The notes: generated by a model not told the origin, from the letters alone. A stretch of DNA of 64,000 nt from Mrakia gelida (GCA_024345305.1 BRON01000011.1:558001-622000); one strand, 5' to 3'. Positions 44,847 through 58,420 are shown, numbered from the stretch's first letter. Translations and numbers: made by a program.

Positions 44847-46209
44847 TCAAAAGTACAGAACCCTCAACACTCCCTCCCTCTTCGCGTCACCTCCCCAAGC
44901 TCTCATCACCAACGTCGCGTACGAACGGGCCCCCCTGTCTTCAATCTCGATAACCGGACCTCCTGGTGCATCATCATACCAGTCCACCAACTGATCCCAA
45001 CTCAGCATCGCCTCCTCCTCCTGATTCCGCGCGTTCCGAAAGTGGGTTCTCAGAACGAACGTCTCCTTCCTCTCCCTCCCCTCTGGTCGATTCCTCTCCA
45101 AACCTCCCTGAAAACGCCATATCCCCAGACCAAGCGATTGGAACGCTCCCTGCTCCACACCCAATCACGCACTGGAGACGATCCCATCCGTCGCAGAGCG
45201 CGTCGACGTGACTGCCTGGGACGGGCGTGAGCGTTGGGATGGAGGTTCGGTTGGCCGGGTGGGAGATGGTGCTGATTTGGAAGGTGTGAGGGTTGAGGAT
45301 CTGAAGGAGGGGGAACCAAAGCGTGAACTCGTCTTGGAAGCCGTCGATGGCGAGGGAGACCTTGGGAAGAGGGATGGAGAGACGGTTGGGGTTGGCGGTG
45401 AAGGGAAGAGGTGGGAATTCGACGCCGTGCGAGATAGGAGGGATTGGTGGGTAGCAGGAGGGAGTGAGAGCGAGGAGGTTGGAGAAGGGAGTGAGGTCTT
45501 GGTTGAAAGCCAACATGTCGGCCCTTAGAACGAGGGTGCGAGGAGTGAGGACGCGTCGGATTCGATTTCTCGAGGGAGTGAGCTGAGGAGGGAAAGAGAT
45601 TTACGGGAATGGGTCAGCAGACGTTTCTAGGATCGTACCTTTTTGATCTTCAGCAGAACGTGGACGTCGTGGAAGACAGAGCGTGAAGAGGGAGGAGGAA
45701 CTCACTCGTGAAATGACGAAGGATTGAGCTTGGGTTTGGTCGAGGGTAGGAGCGCGGTAGAGATCTCGAGCGACGAGAGCGAGGTACTGGAACGAGACTT
45801 GGGCCAAGCTGAGCCTCTCCGTCCGATTGAGGAGTCCGACGATCATCTCGTTGATCTCGGTTGGGAGGGTTTGAAGGGAGGGAGGAGGATCGTCCGAGGG
45901 GGTTGGGATGTGCTGGACGACTCGTCGTTGGTAGGTGTCCTGAAATGAACCAGGCGACGAAGAGAAACGAGAGTGAGAGTGAGTCTTCATTCATGACCTG
46001 AGGTCGTCCTGCGAGTCTACGACGGCCTTCGACGCGACGAGTTCCTCCTTGAGCTTCTGAATCTCCTTCTCCTTGAGGTCGAGCTGAGCTTCCTTCTCCG
46101 CGGCAAGACGGTTGATCTCCTCCTCGAGAATCTTGGTCGATCGATCTTGGTAGTGCTGGCTATTCTGTCGAGCCTGCTCGGCGGATTTGAGAGCGCGGAC
46201 GTGTGACAT
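44847..46209 (-). CDS. F-box protein with N-terminal coiled coil, 364 aa
   Basis: Exons 46209-46024, 45939-45706, 45582-45169 and 45107-44847, in frame. The F-box is LPTEINEMIVGLL, then RLSLAQVSFQYLALVARDLY, near residues 82-116. The first exon encodes a strong coiled coil (ILEEEINRLAAEKEAQLDLK); its donor (GTCGTA) is weak, so this extension is tentative. Without it no in-frame Met precedes the F-box except one inside the intron at 45990. The body has a conserved-looking segment QDEFTLWFPLLQILNPHTFQ and a C-terminal segment (MLSWDQLVDWYDDAPGGPVI) typical of basidiomycete F-box proteins with a folded C-terminal domain. A 61-nt intron (45168-45108) must be removed to bring the two halves into one frame. 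Substrate unknown. Confidence 0.68.
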
Positions 46210-46495
46210 CCGAGAGGATGGAAAGGGAGGAAAGCGAGGTCGTCGTTGGAGGGAAGGACGTGTTCGAGCTGACGCTCTTCGCCTTGAGCATCTCGGAAGC
46301 AGATTTTTCGAGGTCGGACCTTGAACCGAGTACTATAAAACTTCACTAAAAGAGATCTGAACGCTCAGGAAAATCTGAAGCTCAAAAAGCTCAACTCGAC
46401 GGAGACTCCCCGGCCGTGCGTCGACCTTGAGCTCAGTCTTGAGTTTCCCCTTCCTTCCCTCCTCCTAGACCTGCAACGCCCACCACTCCTCTTCT
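46210..46495. promoter_or_regulatory. Divergent promoter, F-box gene / Atos-like gene
   Basis: 286 bp between divergent starts. On the minus strand the frame through 46270-46330 (SASEMLKAKS) looks coiled-coil-like and could be a further upstream exon of the F-box gene, but I found no clean acceptor for it. Confidence 0.4.
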
Positions 46496-48620
46496 ATGAC
46501 CATAGCTCTCGCACCTCGACCAACAACGCCCTCCCCTATCCCTATCGCTCACTCGACTCATCAGCGGAACCCAAACGAGAGCGACCGTCCAGGACCAGCT
46601 CAAGCTTCGACCTCGTCGTCCTCCTCCCTCTCCGCCTTCGCCCGTTCTGGACCACCACCCTCGTCGTTCCCTTCGCTCTCCCAGGGGAGGAGGAGAATCA
46701 GCTTCGGTAGGGACGGAGAGGCTGTAGGGCTGGGATTTGGGAATGAGTTATCCAGGTGAGTGAGAGCAAACGAGTGGAGGGGAGCGAGCTGAGGACGAAG
46801 TGGTCAGCTTCGAAGCTCGCACGACGACGAGCCAGCAGCGTCGAGCGAGAGCAAGAGAGCGAAGGGTCGTTCCAATCGTTCAAGAGGGCAGAAGGCTATC
46901 ATGCTTTTCTAGCGTCTGTCCTCAAGAGGGATCTCGCATAGCTTCTCGCTATGAAGGTCGTTGCGAGGCCCGCGGACGGTGGAATGACCTCGTCGCCCCT
47001 CCCCCCTTCCTTTCTCGCCCTCTGACAGATCTTTGCCTCTACTTCGAAGTTCAGAGCTAACCTGACCTCGCTTCTCTGCTTCTCGACTCTTCAGCTCACC
47101 AATCACTTCGTTATATCCGTCCTCGCCTCTACGTCCATCGCCCCTCGAGTCCACCGACCCCGCTTCCTCCCCGACCTCCTCTCGTCTCGCTCTCGGACTC
47201 GGAATAAATCCCTCCTCGTCTCCAGTAACCAACAAAGGGTCCTTCGCTCGCTCAACTAGCATATCTGGTCAACGCAGACTCAGTTCTGGCTCGATGCTGA
47301 ATCCGGCGGGAGTCGGTTTCGCGGGAAGCTACGAAGCAAGGTTCGTCGTCGTCGCGTTCGCTCTCGTCTCGTCTCGTCGACTGATCCGCTGACTTCCGCA
47401 CCCTACTTCATCATTCGTTCAGCCTTCTTTCCTTTCGGTTCTCTACAACCCCATCTCCACCTCTGCCCTTTCGTCTCTCCCTCGGAGTCCTCGGAATCGG
47501 CCCTTCGACACCTCCCTCCCTTCGCTGTCCGGCCCACCTTTCCCTCCCCATTTCAGCCCACTTCTTCCCTCTCACATCTCCACCACCACCACTTCTCCAG
47601 CCCTCCAACCCTTCTGATCCATCTTCATCACCCAATCTCTCCTCCACATCTCCCTCACCCTCCTCACTAGCACCTCAACAAACCCCTTACCTCTCCTCCT
47701 TCGACCTCACCTCCCACTACCTCCTCAATCCTCCTCCCTTCCCAGCCCTCCTACCCGCCTTCCCAGGGTACCAACTCCCACCCAAAGGTCAACTCCAACT
47801 CGTCATCTCCAATCCAACAGGAACAGGCGTCAAGGTCTTCCTCGTCCCGTACGACTGCGAAGGGATGGGAGAAGGAGAGCGGATGGTTTTGAGGTTGAAG
47901 GAGTACGAGAACGACGAGCTGCAGGAGGGGAAGGAAGTCCTTAGAGGGAGTGTGGTGGTGCACATCTGCTCTCCTCCTTCGCATCACCATCATCAACACT
48001 CGGGAAGCGCACCTTCGACGCCGACGAAGAAGGGAGGATCATCTAAATCATCGAACGACGCTTCGCCTTCGCCTACCTCTCCCACAACAACCCCACCGCC
48101 ACCACCGCCTCAACAGCGCTACTACCTCCACTCTACCCTCCGGCTGGTCTTCTCCCCTCTATCGCCCTCCCGCTCCTCTCAAACCAAATCCTCCTCCTCC
48201 TCAAATCGAACCCTCATCGACCTCGGCTCACCCGCCCTCGGTCCCTCCCGCTTCCTCCCCTTCGAACCCGACCCAGATCTCACAGCCTACTTCGCTGCCC
48301 GGAAAGTACGGAGGCATCAAGTCAAGCACGACCACCCTCCATCTTCGTCGCCCGCATCAGCGTCGGCAGAGGTGGTGGTGGAAGAGCGAGGACGACGCGT
48401 CGCGGACGAAGGAGGCCGGAGGCGCGAGAGAGGAGAAGGAGGTGGGGAGGGAGTAGTGTTGAGCTTTGGGAAGAAGAGGCAGGTGGTTGGGAGGCGTAAG
48501 GGAGATGCGGCTGGGTCGGGTCGTGGGAGTGGGAGGGAGGGAGAGGAGCAGGAGGAGGTGAAGGTTGTTGAGAGTGAGTTGAGTAGGAGGATGAAGGGGA
48601 TGGGGCTGGTGGGGAGGTAG
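46496..48620 (+). CDS. Atos/FAM214 family protein
   Basis: Exons 46496-46755, 46836-46913, 47095-47340 and 47423-48620; 593 aa. Two halves of the Atos domain are visible. The first is GVGFAGSYEASLLSFRFSTT, split by an intron inside the motif that in animal proteins reads G-S-[FY]-E-x-S-L-L-x-G-R. The second is YQLPPKGQLQLVISNPTGTG with VKVFLVPYDCEGM. Further on, LHSTLRLVFSPLSPSR corresponds to the C-terminal part that Pfam calls chromosome segregation during meiosis. Family members act in the nucleus; Drosophila Atos is a transcriptional regulator and yeast relatives are linked to meiosis, but the role here is inference. The segments between the motifs are Ser/Pro-rich. The exon 2 boundaries (46836, 46913) are the weakest part of the model. 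Confidence 0.78.
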
Positions 48621-48836
48621 ATCTTGGTTTGGTATTTGAATTTGACGATTATTCACGAGCTTTCATTTAGCTTGGACGGATCACCTTTGATCGGTGTGAA
48701 AACACACGCGGGCGGGAGGGGAACGAGAGAAGACCGAGACGACGCGACGAGACAGATGAGGACGAGTCGCTTGGTCTCTATGCATGGCTAGACTTCTCTA
48801 GAGGAGCGGTGCACATCTGAATCCCAACACGCTGAG

Positions 48837-49643
48837 ATGACCCAGCTACAGAACCCCAGACAGCCCTCTCCTCTCCGCCCACAGACATCGCGCCCTCGCC
48901 TCAACCCCTCAGCCTTAGCTCCCCAACTAACTCCCTCATCCCTCCCTCATTCCCCTCCTCCTCCCACCCCTCGACCCAAAGTAGCTCCGTCCCAAACTCA
49001 GTCTCCCCCAGCCTCCCTACCTCCTCAGCCCTCGAATCCTGGGAGCGAGAACGCGACGGAAGCAAGACGAGAAACGAGACGAGTGCTGGTCGGTTTGTTG
49101 CTGTCGCCGACGATGCGCTCGACTTGGGAGGGCCTAGAAGTACGAGGGAAAGAGATGCCTACATATACAGCGAATTGACGAAAGGAAAGAAGAGTGAAGG
49201 AATGGAGCGTGAGTGACTGAAGCGCGTCGGTCGTCTTGTTAGTCCGTCCCTTTTTATATGTGAAAACTTGACACTCACCATCGACCCCGAAGAGTCCTCC
49301 GAAATACTATCCTTCCACATTTCAACCTCCAAAAACACAGGCCTCTCCCTCCTTGTCGTCCCCTCCCGTGACTCCTCCCTCACACATCCACGACGCGTCG
49401 AGCTCAAACTCGAACTTGAGTCGTCCCTTCTTCGAGACAGGATCCTTGCATCCGACAACCCCAGAAAACCTCACCATCAGCTTCGTGTACATCCTGCTTC
49501 TAAAGAGAAGGACTGTCGAGGAAGCAAGAACAACAACAGACAACTCACCACCCACCCAACCCAGCAGCGAGCCAGCAGGAACCGAGCAGACCTCCGAGGG
49601 TGAGTCGACGAGGCAGATGTCTGGTCAGAAAGACTACGCGTAA
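48837..49643 (+). CDS. Doubtful short gene, hypothetical
   Basis: A Pro/Ser-rich open frame starts at 48837 (about 100 residues, ending TMRSTWEGLE before a GTACGA donor at about 49140). Downstream, two different plus frames look partly coding. One has LTIDPEESSEILSFHIS, then KNTGLSLLVV, at 49268-49355. The other has PENLTISFVYILLLKRR at 49455-49520, open to a stop at 49643. I could not connect them with a consistent set of splice sites: one candidate intron (49354-49440) contains GACGCGTC, like many introns here, but breaks the frame. A real small gene with unusual splicing, or a decayed one, is possible. No family recognised. Confidence 0.25.
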
Positions 49644-50109
49644 AGCTTGAGAGGCGAGGCGAAGATGAGTTTCCCAGAAAGCAGTTTGAGGCAGAGGAGG
49701 AGAGAAGATGGACCAGGGAGATCGTGGCGCGGCAGAGACGAAGTCGCTCATCCTTCGTCCTCCTTGCTGCTGAAGAGACAACACTCTTGACCTCGTTTTT
49801 TCATCGTCTTTCAAGCTCGTATATCCCGCGAAGAAGGGAAGCCGCTTATGAAGGGGGGAAGTGAAAAATGTTGAGGAAGAGAGTTTGCTCTCGTTGCTCG
49901 TCCAAGCTCCTCCTCCGCTCTGCAAAGCAACTCGCCCCTTCTCGGAATCGTCGCCCTCCTTTCCTCGTGCCCCTTCGAAGCGCCTCCTTCCTTTCAAACC
50001 ACCAGCCCACGAGCGAATCAGGAAGCAAACCATCATCGACACCGTCCTCGGATAGCTCCCTTCCCTCTCCTCTCACCTCCGTATCGACTCTCGCTGCTTC
50101 CTCTCGAGG
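49644..50109. other. Upstream region of INO80
   Basis: 466 bp before the INO80 start codon. A plus-strand frame from 49868 begins with a Cys- and Arg-rich stretch (MLRKRVCSRCSSKLLLRSAK) that looks like a mitochondrial presequence, but it overlaps INO80 in another frame and has no continuation. I read the region as promoter and 5' leader. Confidence 0.4.
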
Positions 50110-53100
50110 ATGTCTTCAGGACCTCCTCCACCTCCTCCAGGCGGATACGATCCAACCCAACAGGACGCCTACTTCCCTTCAGCCTACCCTTTAAACGGTC
50201 AGGATCCGCTCTACGCATACCAGGTGAGTCCCTCTTCCATGCTGCAAGTCCCTCACGGCAGCATAAGGCGAGAATATGAGCTCGACAGTTGAAGGAAGGG
50301 AGGGGAGGGGGAGGGAGGATGGGATGAGGAAGGAGCCGGGTTGGGAATGGACAGCGAAGGATCGCGAACTCGTCCAAATCAAGCAGGAAAAGAAGGATTT
50401 CTTCTCTACTTTCGAGTGCTGGTAGAGAGAGGAGACCTTCGTGCATGGCGAAAAGTTAACCATCTCTTCAAGGGAGGGCCATGCTGTTTTGGAAGCGTCC
50501 AACTCTTCTCTCCCTTCTCCCTCCTTCTCGTCCTTCAAAGACAGCTGACCGACCCGCTTTCCCGTTTCCTCCCCCCTCTCCTCGAACAGCCTTCTTCCCA
50601 GGCTGCCTCCTCGTCGGCGTATCCTGTGAGTTCGATAAATCCTCTCGTGAGCTTGTCATGGTTGGGAGTTGAAGACGAAGGAAGGCGAGGGTGAGAAGCG
50701 AGAGAGCTCGAGATGGGAAGGGAGCCAACGAGGGAGGACCCGCTCGCTCTTGCTTCGTTGGACCGAGCGACGATTCAGGAAAAGGGAGGACGACTCTCGT
50801 TCCTGAAGCTGTAAACCTCCCTCGTGCAAACCTGCTTCCCTTTCCCAAGCACCTCGAGCTCGAGACGCGTCTCTTCGTTCAGCTTCGAGCTCAACCCTCC
50901 TTCCCTTCCCTCCCTCTCTCCTTCTCGTCAAACTGACCCCTCTTTTCCCTTCCTTCTGCCAGCAAACCTCCCCCGTCCAATCTCACTCCTCCGCTGCGCT
51001 CTCTCCGACTCGTTCGATGTCTCTCGCTGGGATGTTGAACGACGGATCTCGAGCAGCGATGATCGACCCATCCCTCCAAGATCCCTCCTCTCAGTTCGAT
51101 CCTTCCCTCGTCGACCCTTCCATCCTCGCTTCATCACCCTCCTCCTCCCACCTCCATCAGCAACATCAACAGCAAGCTTGGTACCCTCCTCAACCCATCC
51201 TCCATCTTCAGCATCCTCATCATCAACAACAGCATGTCCAACAACAGCAGGAGATGTACCAACAGCAACAGCAGCAGCATCTCCCTCTCGCCTCTCCCTC
51301 CTCCTACAACCCCTATCAACAACAACAACTCCCTCCACCCCTCCCCCCCCCAGCAGGCTCCTCCTTCAGCAACCAACAACATCATCAACAGATGTCTCCC
51401 TCCTACTACGACCCTCAACACCAACCTCAATCCAACTTCCCCCCTCCTCCTCCTCCGAACCAACAGTACCAGCAGCAGCCACATCCCTCCTCAGCTCCCT
51501 CCCCGTCCGCGTCCATGTCCTCTAGAACAGGAGGAGGATACTACGACCACGATCCTCATCAAGGTCAAGGTCTCGTCGACGGAGGAGGAGAGCAGCCGTG
51601 GATGGAGAACTACTCGGGTTGGGAGCAAGGAGGGCCGAGTTCGTCGAGACAACCGAGCGAGATGGACGTGGATGGGGACGAACACGAGGGAGAAGAAGAT
51701 GGAACGGCAGCGTCGACGACGACGAAGAAGGGAGGAGCAGGGAAGAAGGGGAGAGCTCCTGCTAAACCTAGGGAGAAGAAGGTGCATCCGTCTTTTCGAC
51801 GCGTCGAGTGGTTTCGATTTCGTCGTTTTTCAATCGCTGACTCTCTTCCTTCCCTCTTCCCTCTTCTCACCTTGTTTCTTTCTTCCATCACCAACCCACC
51901 CTCTACACCAACCCACCCCCTCCCGCCCACCCACCCACCCTCAGCCCCGAGCCCCAGCCAAACCTCGAGCCTCCAAAGCCCCTCCCACCGCTCCCACAGC
52001 GCTCGACTCCTCCGAACCTCCCTCCAAGCCGAACAAGCGCTCTCGGGTCACCAAGGAAGCTGAGAAGATCGCTGAGAAGGCGAGGAGGGCGGATGAGAGT
52101 GATTTGGAAGGGGAGGGGAACCAGGGGCTCTGGAGGGACGCGGTGGGTGGGTACAAGCTCGAGAGGAGGGAGAGGAGAGGGGTGGTGGAGAGGTGGGGGG
52201 TTGGGGAGGAGATGGTGAGTTTTCGGTTCGGTTTGAAAGCCTTTCGTTGACTTCGTTCAGCGAAGTCGACATCGAACTCGACCTTGATCACTCGACGCGT
52301 CGAACAAATAGCAGCTTGGCTGACCCGTCTCTTCTTCCTTCGTCGCGTCCCAGTCCCTCCACTCCCTCACCCTCTCCCTCGCCTCCCAAACCCACCTCTC
52401 CCGCCTCGCGGCAATCGACTCCCGCATCCTCACCGAACAAACAGCTCATCAGACCTACCTCCAAGCCGAACAAGACCATCTCGCTCGTCAGAAGGATCGG
52501 CTTGAGAACCCTGCGAAGTACAGACGTCCGAAGCAGCCCAAATCGCACTCCCAACATCGCTCGAACGGCAAGGGACATGGGCTGTCGAGTTTCCCGATGG
52601 GTCACTACGAGAAGGGTGGGAGAGGGGATGCGATTGATGAGCTGGAGGGGCTGCTGGATGGGGAGGGGGATGGGTTTGAGAGTGGGGAGGAGAGGGGTGG
52701 GAAGAGGAGGAGGATGGATGGGGAGGGAGAGGGTGGGATTGGGGAGTTGGAGGATGAGTTGTTGGGGAGGGGGAAGGGTGGTGCGAGTGGGAAGGGGGTT
52801 GGGAAGGTGAGTTTTTTCTTCTTTCTCGCTCGCTCGAGGTTTTTTTGGGAGGAAAGGGAGGGAGGGAGGGAGAGAGAGACGCGTCCAGAAGAGGGCGGAA
52901 GCTGACGGTGTGATGGGTTTGATGCGACGCAGGGCAACTGGAAACGACCTCCGAAACCTGTTCTTACGGCTGAGGAGCTGAGGAAGGGGAAGGGACGGGC
53001 GAATGGGGAGAATGGGAGTGTGAGTTTGAGTTTTGTTTCGTTTTGGTTTGGTTCGACGCGTCGTTGCGAGTCCTGACTTCCCTTCTCCTTTCTCGTTCTT

Positions 53101-56100
53101 CCCTCCTTCCACTCTTCCTCCCTCTCCTTTCTTCCTCTTCTCCCAAAATCGAACCCTCGCCCCTTCCCCTCCCATCCTGACCCACCCACAGCACTCCCCC
53201 TTCCCCTACAACTCCAACTCCCAATCCCTCCCTCCCGGAACTCCCTCTCAGTACAACCTCAACCCCGACTCCTACGACCTCGACCCAACCTCCGTCTCTG
53301 GTCGATCCAGTCCAACAGCGAGCACTCATTCGAGAGCGCCCACAGGGCCGGAGGCGGAGGAGAGGAGGGTGAGGATGATCGAGGAGGCTCAGGCCAAGAT
53401 TTGGAGTAATATTGTGAAGAGGGATGTGCCTAGGGTGAGTTTTGACGCGCGCGCGATGTGGTTGGGGAGGCGAGTGGGATGGGAGAGGAGAAGGGAGAAG
53501 AGGGAAAGAGAGGGGAGAACGAGACCTCGAAACTGACGCGTCGTTTTGTTCTTGGTTCGTTTGTCGTTCGCGGCAGGTCTACCGAGTCGTCGTGGACGGG
53601 TTCGTTCAGAAGAGGAAGGAACAGAAGAAGATCAGTCTGGTGGTGCAGAGGGAGGGTCGTCGTGCTGCTGTGAGAGCGACCAAGGCGAGCAAGAACGATC
53701 AGTTGAGGAGTAAGAAGATGATGAGGGAGGTGAGTCGATCTCGTTTCGTTTATTTTCCTTGATCGTAGCTCGGACTGACCCAAATCTTCGCCTCGTCGCT
53801 TTGCTCAGATGCTCATGTTCTGGAAGAGGAACGAGAAGGACGAACGAGACAACCGGAAGAAGGCTGAGAAGGAGGCTCTCGACAAGGCGAAGAAGGAGGA
53901 GGAGGAGAGGGAGTCCAAGAGGCAGTCGAGGAAGTTGAACTTCTTGATCACTCAGACGGAGCTGTACTCGCATTTCGTGGGGAGTAAGATCAAGAGTGGG
54001 TTTTTGGAATTCTTCGTTCGTTCGTTCGTCCAGACGCGTTTGACCTTCGTTCGTTGTTTGGTTTTCGCCAGCGGCCGAAGCGGAGGAGTCGGAGGATACA
54101 GCTGGGAGTGGACTACCATCGCTACCGCCGATCCCGTCTGCTGCGTTGGAGGAGTTGGCTGCTGCTGAGGCTGATCTGAAGGAGCTCGATTTCAACGAGG
54201 GTGAGTTGCGTTTGAGACGCGTCGAGTTTCGAGCTTCGAACTTCTTCTGACCTTCGTCTTGCTTTCGAACCCCAGATAACGACGCCAACCTCAACGCTCA
54301 TGCTAGGAAGAACGCTCAAGCTGCCGTCGCCGCTGCTAAAGCCAAAGCCGATGCTTTCGACGTCACCGCTGCCGAGGAGAGGAAGACGAACGAGGCTCTC
54401 GCGAAGTCGAAGGCGAACGGAGTTTCGAGTGGACCGATGGATCGTGAGTCCACCCCGGCCCTTCTTCCTCCGCTCAAGAGAGCTCGAGCGAGACCTGACC
54501 TTCGACTCTTGTGGTTTCGCAGTCGACTCGGACGAACTCAACTTCCAGAACCCGACGATGGCAGGAGACGTCTCGGTCAAGCAGCCCAAGATGCTCACCG
54601 CTCAGCTGAAGGATTACCAGCTCAAGGGTCTCAACTGGCTCGCCAACCTCTACGAGCAGGGAATCAACGGGATTCTGGCTGACGAGATGGGGTTGGGAAA
54701 GGTTTGTACGGTTCCCTTCACTCTGTCCGAACGAGTTGATTCGGACGAACGAGACGGACTTCCCAAACTGACCTCTTCTTTTCCTCTTCCTTCTTCTCGC
54801 AGACGATCCAATCGATCTCACTCATGGCCTACCTCGCCGAGGTTCACGACATCTGGGGACCCTTCCTCGTCATCGCTCCCGCTTCGACGCTTCACAACTG
54901 GCAGCAAGAGATCACTCGCTTCGTCCCTCAACTCAAGTGCCTCCCGTACTGGGGAAACGTCAAGGATCGAGCGACGCTCAGGAAGTTCTGGAACAGGAAG
55001 CAGATCAGTTACAACCAGGACGCTCCCTTCCATGTCCTCATCACGAGTTATCAACTGGTTCGTTCGCTCGCCTCGATTCAGTTTCATGCTCGAAGTCAAC
55101 CTGACAGATGCGATCCCTTGTTTTGCTAGGTCGTGTCGGACGAGAAGTACTTCCAGCGAGTCAAGTGGCAGTACATGATCCTCGACGAGGCTCAGGCGAT
55201 CAAGAGTTCGACGTCGGCGAGGTGGAAGACCCTCCTCGGATTCCACTGTCGAAATCGACTTCTCCTCACTGGTACCCCCGTTCAGAACTCCATGCACGGT
55301 GAGTCGTGTATCTCTCGACGTCGAGATCATTCCCTCTCGTCGACTCTGACGCCTTCATCTTTCGTCGTCGTCTTCGTCACAGAACTCTGGGCTCTCCTCC
55401 ATTTCATCATGCCCTCGCTCTTCGACTCCCACGACGAGTTCAGCGAATGGTTCTCTCGCGACATCGAGAACGCCGCCGCCGACAACAAGGGGAGCAACCT
55501 CAACGAGCATCAACTTCGTCGTCTGCATATGATCCTCAAGCCGTTCATGCTGAGGAGAGTGAAGAAGAACGTTCAGAACGAGTTGGGAGACAAGGTTCGT
55601 TTTGTCTTCGTCGCGTCGTTCCTTCATTCTCCTTCGACTTCCCTCGACTGACCCTCCCTTCGTTCGCTTTCGTTCAGATCGAGATCGACGTCTACGTGAA
55701 CCTCAGTCCTCGACAGAAGAACCTCTACCAGAGTCTACGATCTAGGATCTCCATCGCCGAGCTCATGGATCGAGCCTCGAACACGGACGATCAGGACAGC
55801 GTTCGGTCGTTGATGAATCTCGTTATGCAGTTCAGGAAGGTGAGTCTCTGCTCCCTCCTCTCTCTTGCCGACCTTCTTGAGGTTTCTCGAGTTCTGACTC
55901 GCTTCGTCGTCGCGTTCCCACAGGTCTGCAACCACCCTCAACTCTTCGAACGAGTCGACGTCAAGGCCCCCTTCGCCTTCTCGGACTTCGCTCGAACTCC
56001 AAGTCTCTCTCGACAAGGAGACCTCCTCTACTGCCCCGACTCGAGTCACAACCCCATCGAACTGCAAGTCCCGAAGCTGCTCTACGAGGACGGAGGTCTC

Positions 56101-58188
56101 GTTTCGGTTCCAGGAGAGGGATCGAGTGCTGGGTCGGAGACGTTTTGGTTGAAGAACATGATGAACGTGTGGTCGGTGGATTGGCTGGCGGAGAGTCTTT
56201 CGAAGTCGAGTGAGTCTCCTTCTAATCTCTTGCGTCACTCGAGATCGTTGCGGAGACTGATCGTCCTTCGTTCGTTGTTTCAGACTCGTCGTTCTCGGCC
56301 TTCACCCTCTTCGGATCGTGGCCGTCGGAAGCTCGTCGGGAGGTCAAGCAGTCGTCGCTCCAGGGACTTCTCAGCTTGAAGGTCGAGCGAGAAGAGTTGA
56401 CGAGGACGGGACCGTACATCAAGTGAGTCTGCTCTTTCTCGAAGCGATCTCTCGTCCTCGAACGCGTCGCTCACCACTCTGCTGCTTTCGTTTCTCCTTC
56501 CCAGCGACTCCGACTTCGCCATCTGCACCAACACTCCCACCTCCATCGATCCTCGAGTCGCACCTCTCTCTTTCGGCACCCTCAAAGGAGAAGAACTCGG
56601 TCTCCCTCCTCTCACCGACATCTCTCGCTCGTCCTGGGATCACTCCTACCTCTCTCGACGCGACGCTCGGTTCATCCTCCCCAAGGTCGTCGCTCCTCCC
56701 ATCACCTCCTTCTCCACCTCCACCGGATACGCCACCGACGAGAAGTCGCTCAGCACCAACACCCTCGCCGAACGGGCCTTCTTCGGACTCGCACCCTCGG
56801 AACGAAACAACGAAAACGCTCTTGCCGCCGTCGACGAGATGCTTCCTGGCCTTCCTCCAGCAGGACTCGTCGGTGTCTCGAGGTCGGATCAGCTCCCTCA
56901 ACCGTCGATGCAGATGCCAGAGATGAAGCGACTCATCTTTGACTCAGCCAAGCTGGCCCGACTGGATCTCCTTCTTCGTGAACTCAAGAAGGGAGGACAT
57001 CGAGTGCTGCTCTACTTCCAGATGACCAAGATGATCGATCTCATCGAGGAGTACCTCGTCTACCGCCAATACAAGTACCTTCGACTCGATGGAAACTCCA
57101 AGATCTCGGATCGAAGAGATATGGTCACGTCGTGGCAGACCGAGTGAGTCTCACGTTCTTTTCCTCCTTCGATCCTCGTCTCTCTCGCTCGAATCTGACT
57201 CGATCTCTTCTTCTCGTTCTTCAGTCCCGAGATCTTCGTCTTCTGTCTCTCCACCCGAGCTGGAGGATTGGGTATCAACTTGACTGCCGCCGACACCGTC
57301 ATCTTCTGTGAGTTCCGAATTCATCAGCTCGTCGCGTCTCTCGTTCGCTTTTCTCGAAGACGACGCTGATCTTCCGATCTTCCCTCTTCCTCAGACGACA
57401 ATGATTGGAACCCGAGTAACGACGCCCAAGCCATGGATCGAGCTCATCGATTGGGTCAGACGAGACAGGTTACGGTCTACCGACTCATCACGAAGGGAAC
57501 CATCGACGAGAGGATCGTCAAACTCGCTCGTCAGAAGAAGGAGGTCAGTCCCAGCTCCACTCTTTCTTCGACCTTGCTCTATTCCTGCGCTGACCTCTCT
57601 TTCCTTCGCTCTCTCTCGAACAGGTCCAAGATCTCGTCGTCGGAAACAAGACGGTCGGAGATGTTGCTCAGACGAACGAAGTCCTTTCCCTTCTTCTTGA
57701 CGACGACGTGAGTTCAAACCTTCTTCTCGGCTCCTTAACCTCATCCGTGTGCTGACTCGCCACACTTCTTTTTCCTTCTCTCCCAGGAACTCGCCGAATC
57801 TCTCGCTCGTCGAAAACAAGCCGAGGAGGAAGCTGCAGCAGCTCCCCAAGGTCCCTCCCTCCCTGCGAGTCGAAAACGTCAACCCAAGGCCGCTCCTGTG
57901 AAGACCGAAACCGTTCGAGACCTTTGGAAAGATGTCGACGAGGACGACTTTTTCGGAGCCTCGAAACCTGTCGCCGTCGAGGAGGAGGAGGACGAGGACA
58001 TCGACGCGTCGACTATGACCGCCAAGAAACGTGAGTCTCTCCCCTTCCTCTTGCCCCCTTCTCCCGCTCGCGTCTCGCCCGCTGACGAACTCCATATCCT
58101 TCTTTCTCCAGCCAAAGCCAAAGCCGCTACCGGAGCCAAACGGAAACCTCGAGGCCCGAACAAAAGGAAGAAGGACGACGACTTCTAA
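50110..58188 (+). CDS. INO80: INO80 chromatin-remodelling ATPase
   Basis: About 24 exons, 50110-58188; 1778 aa in frame. Main exons: 50963-51781, 51945-52214, 52354-52806, 53192-53434, 54803-55057, 55924-56209, 56505-57143, 57787-58030. The N-terminal third is Gln/His/Pro-rich and low complexity. The DBINO domain starts at about residue 663 ([15 protein letters not shown]) and runs through [20 protein letters not shown] to HFVGSKIK. The Snf2 ATPase follows: [12 protein letters not shown], Walker [12 protein letters not shown] (cut by an intron after Lys946), Walker B-like [26 protein letters not shown], and in lobe 2 [44 protein letters not shown] and [20 protein letters not shown] long insertion between the lobes, about 350 residues, is the hallmark of INO80 over other Snf2 proteins. 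It slides and edits nucleosomes as the core ATPase of the INO80 complex. Confidence 0.95.
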
Positions 58189-58420
58189 TTCGCGTCTCTT
58201 CTTCTCTTCCCTTGCTTCTCCTTCGATTTTTTTTGCATCCACACTTCGCATCTCTTGCATAAACATCTTCAGTTTTCAACCTTCGTTCTTCATCCTTTAT
58301 GTACTCTCTCTCTCTACTACTCATTCTAGCATACACTCGCTCCTCTGTCTGTTTCGCATCTTATCACCCATCTTGATCTCCTTCGTCGCGTTGCTTTCTC
58401 GTCGCGAAGAAAGTAACAAG

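Noticed and set aside
49868..50194. Possible mitochondrial protein starting with a Cys/Arg-rich presequence
   Set aside because: Overlaps the INO80 first exon in another frame, has no downstream exon and no domain.
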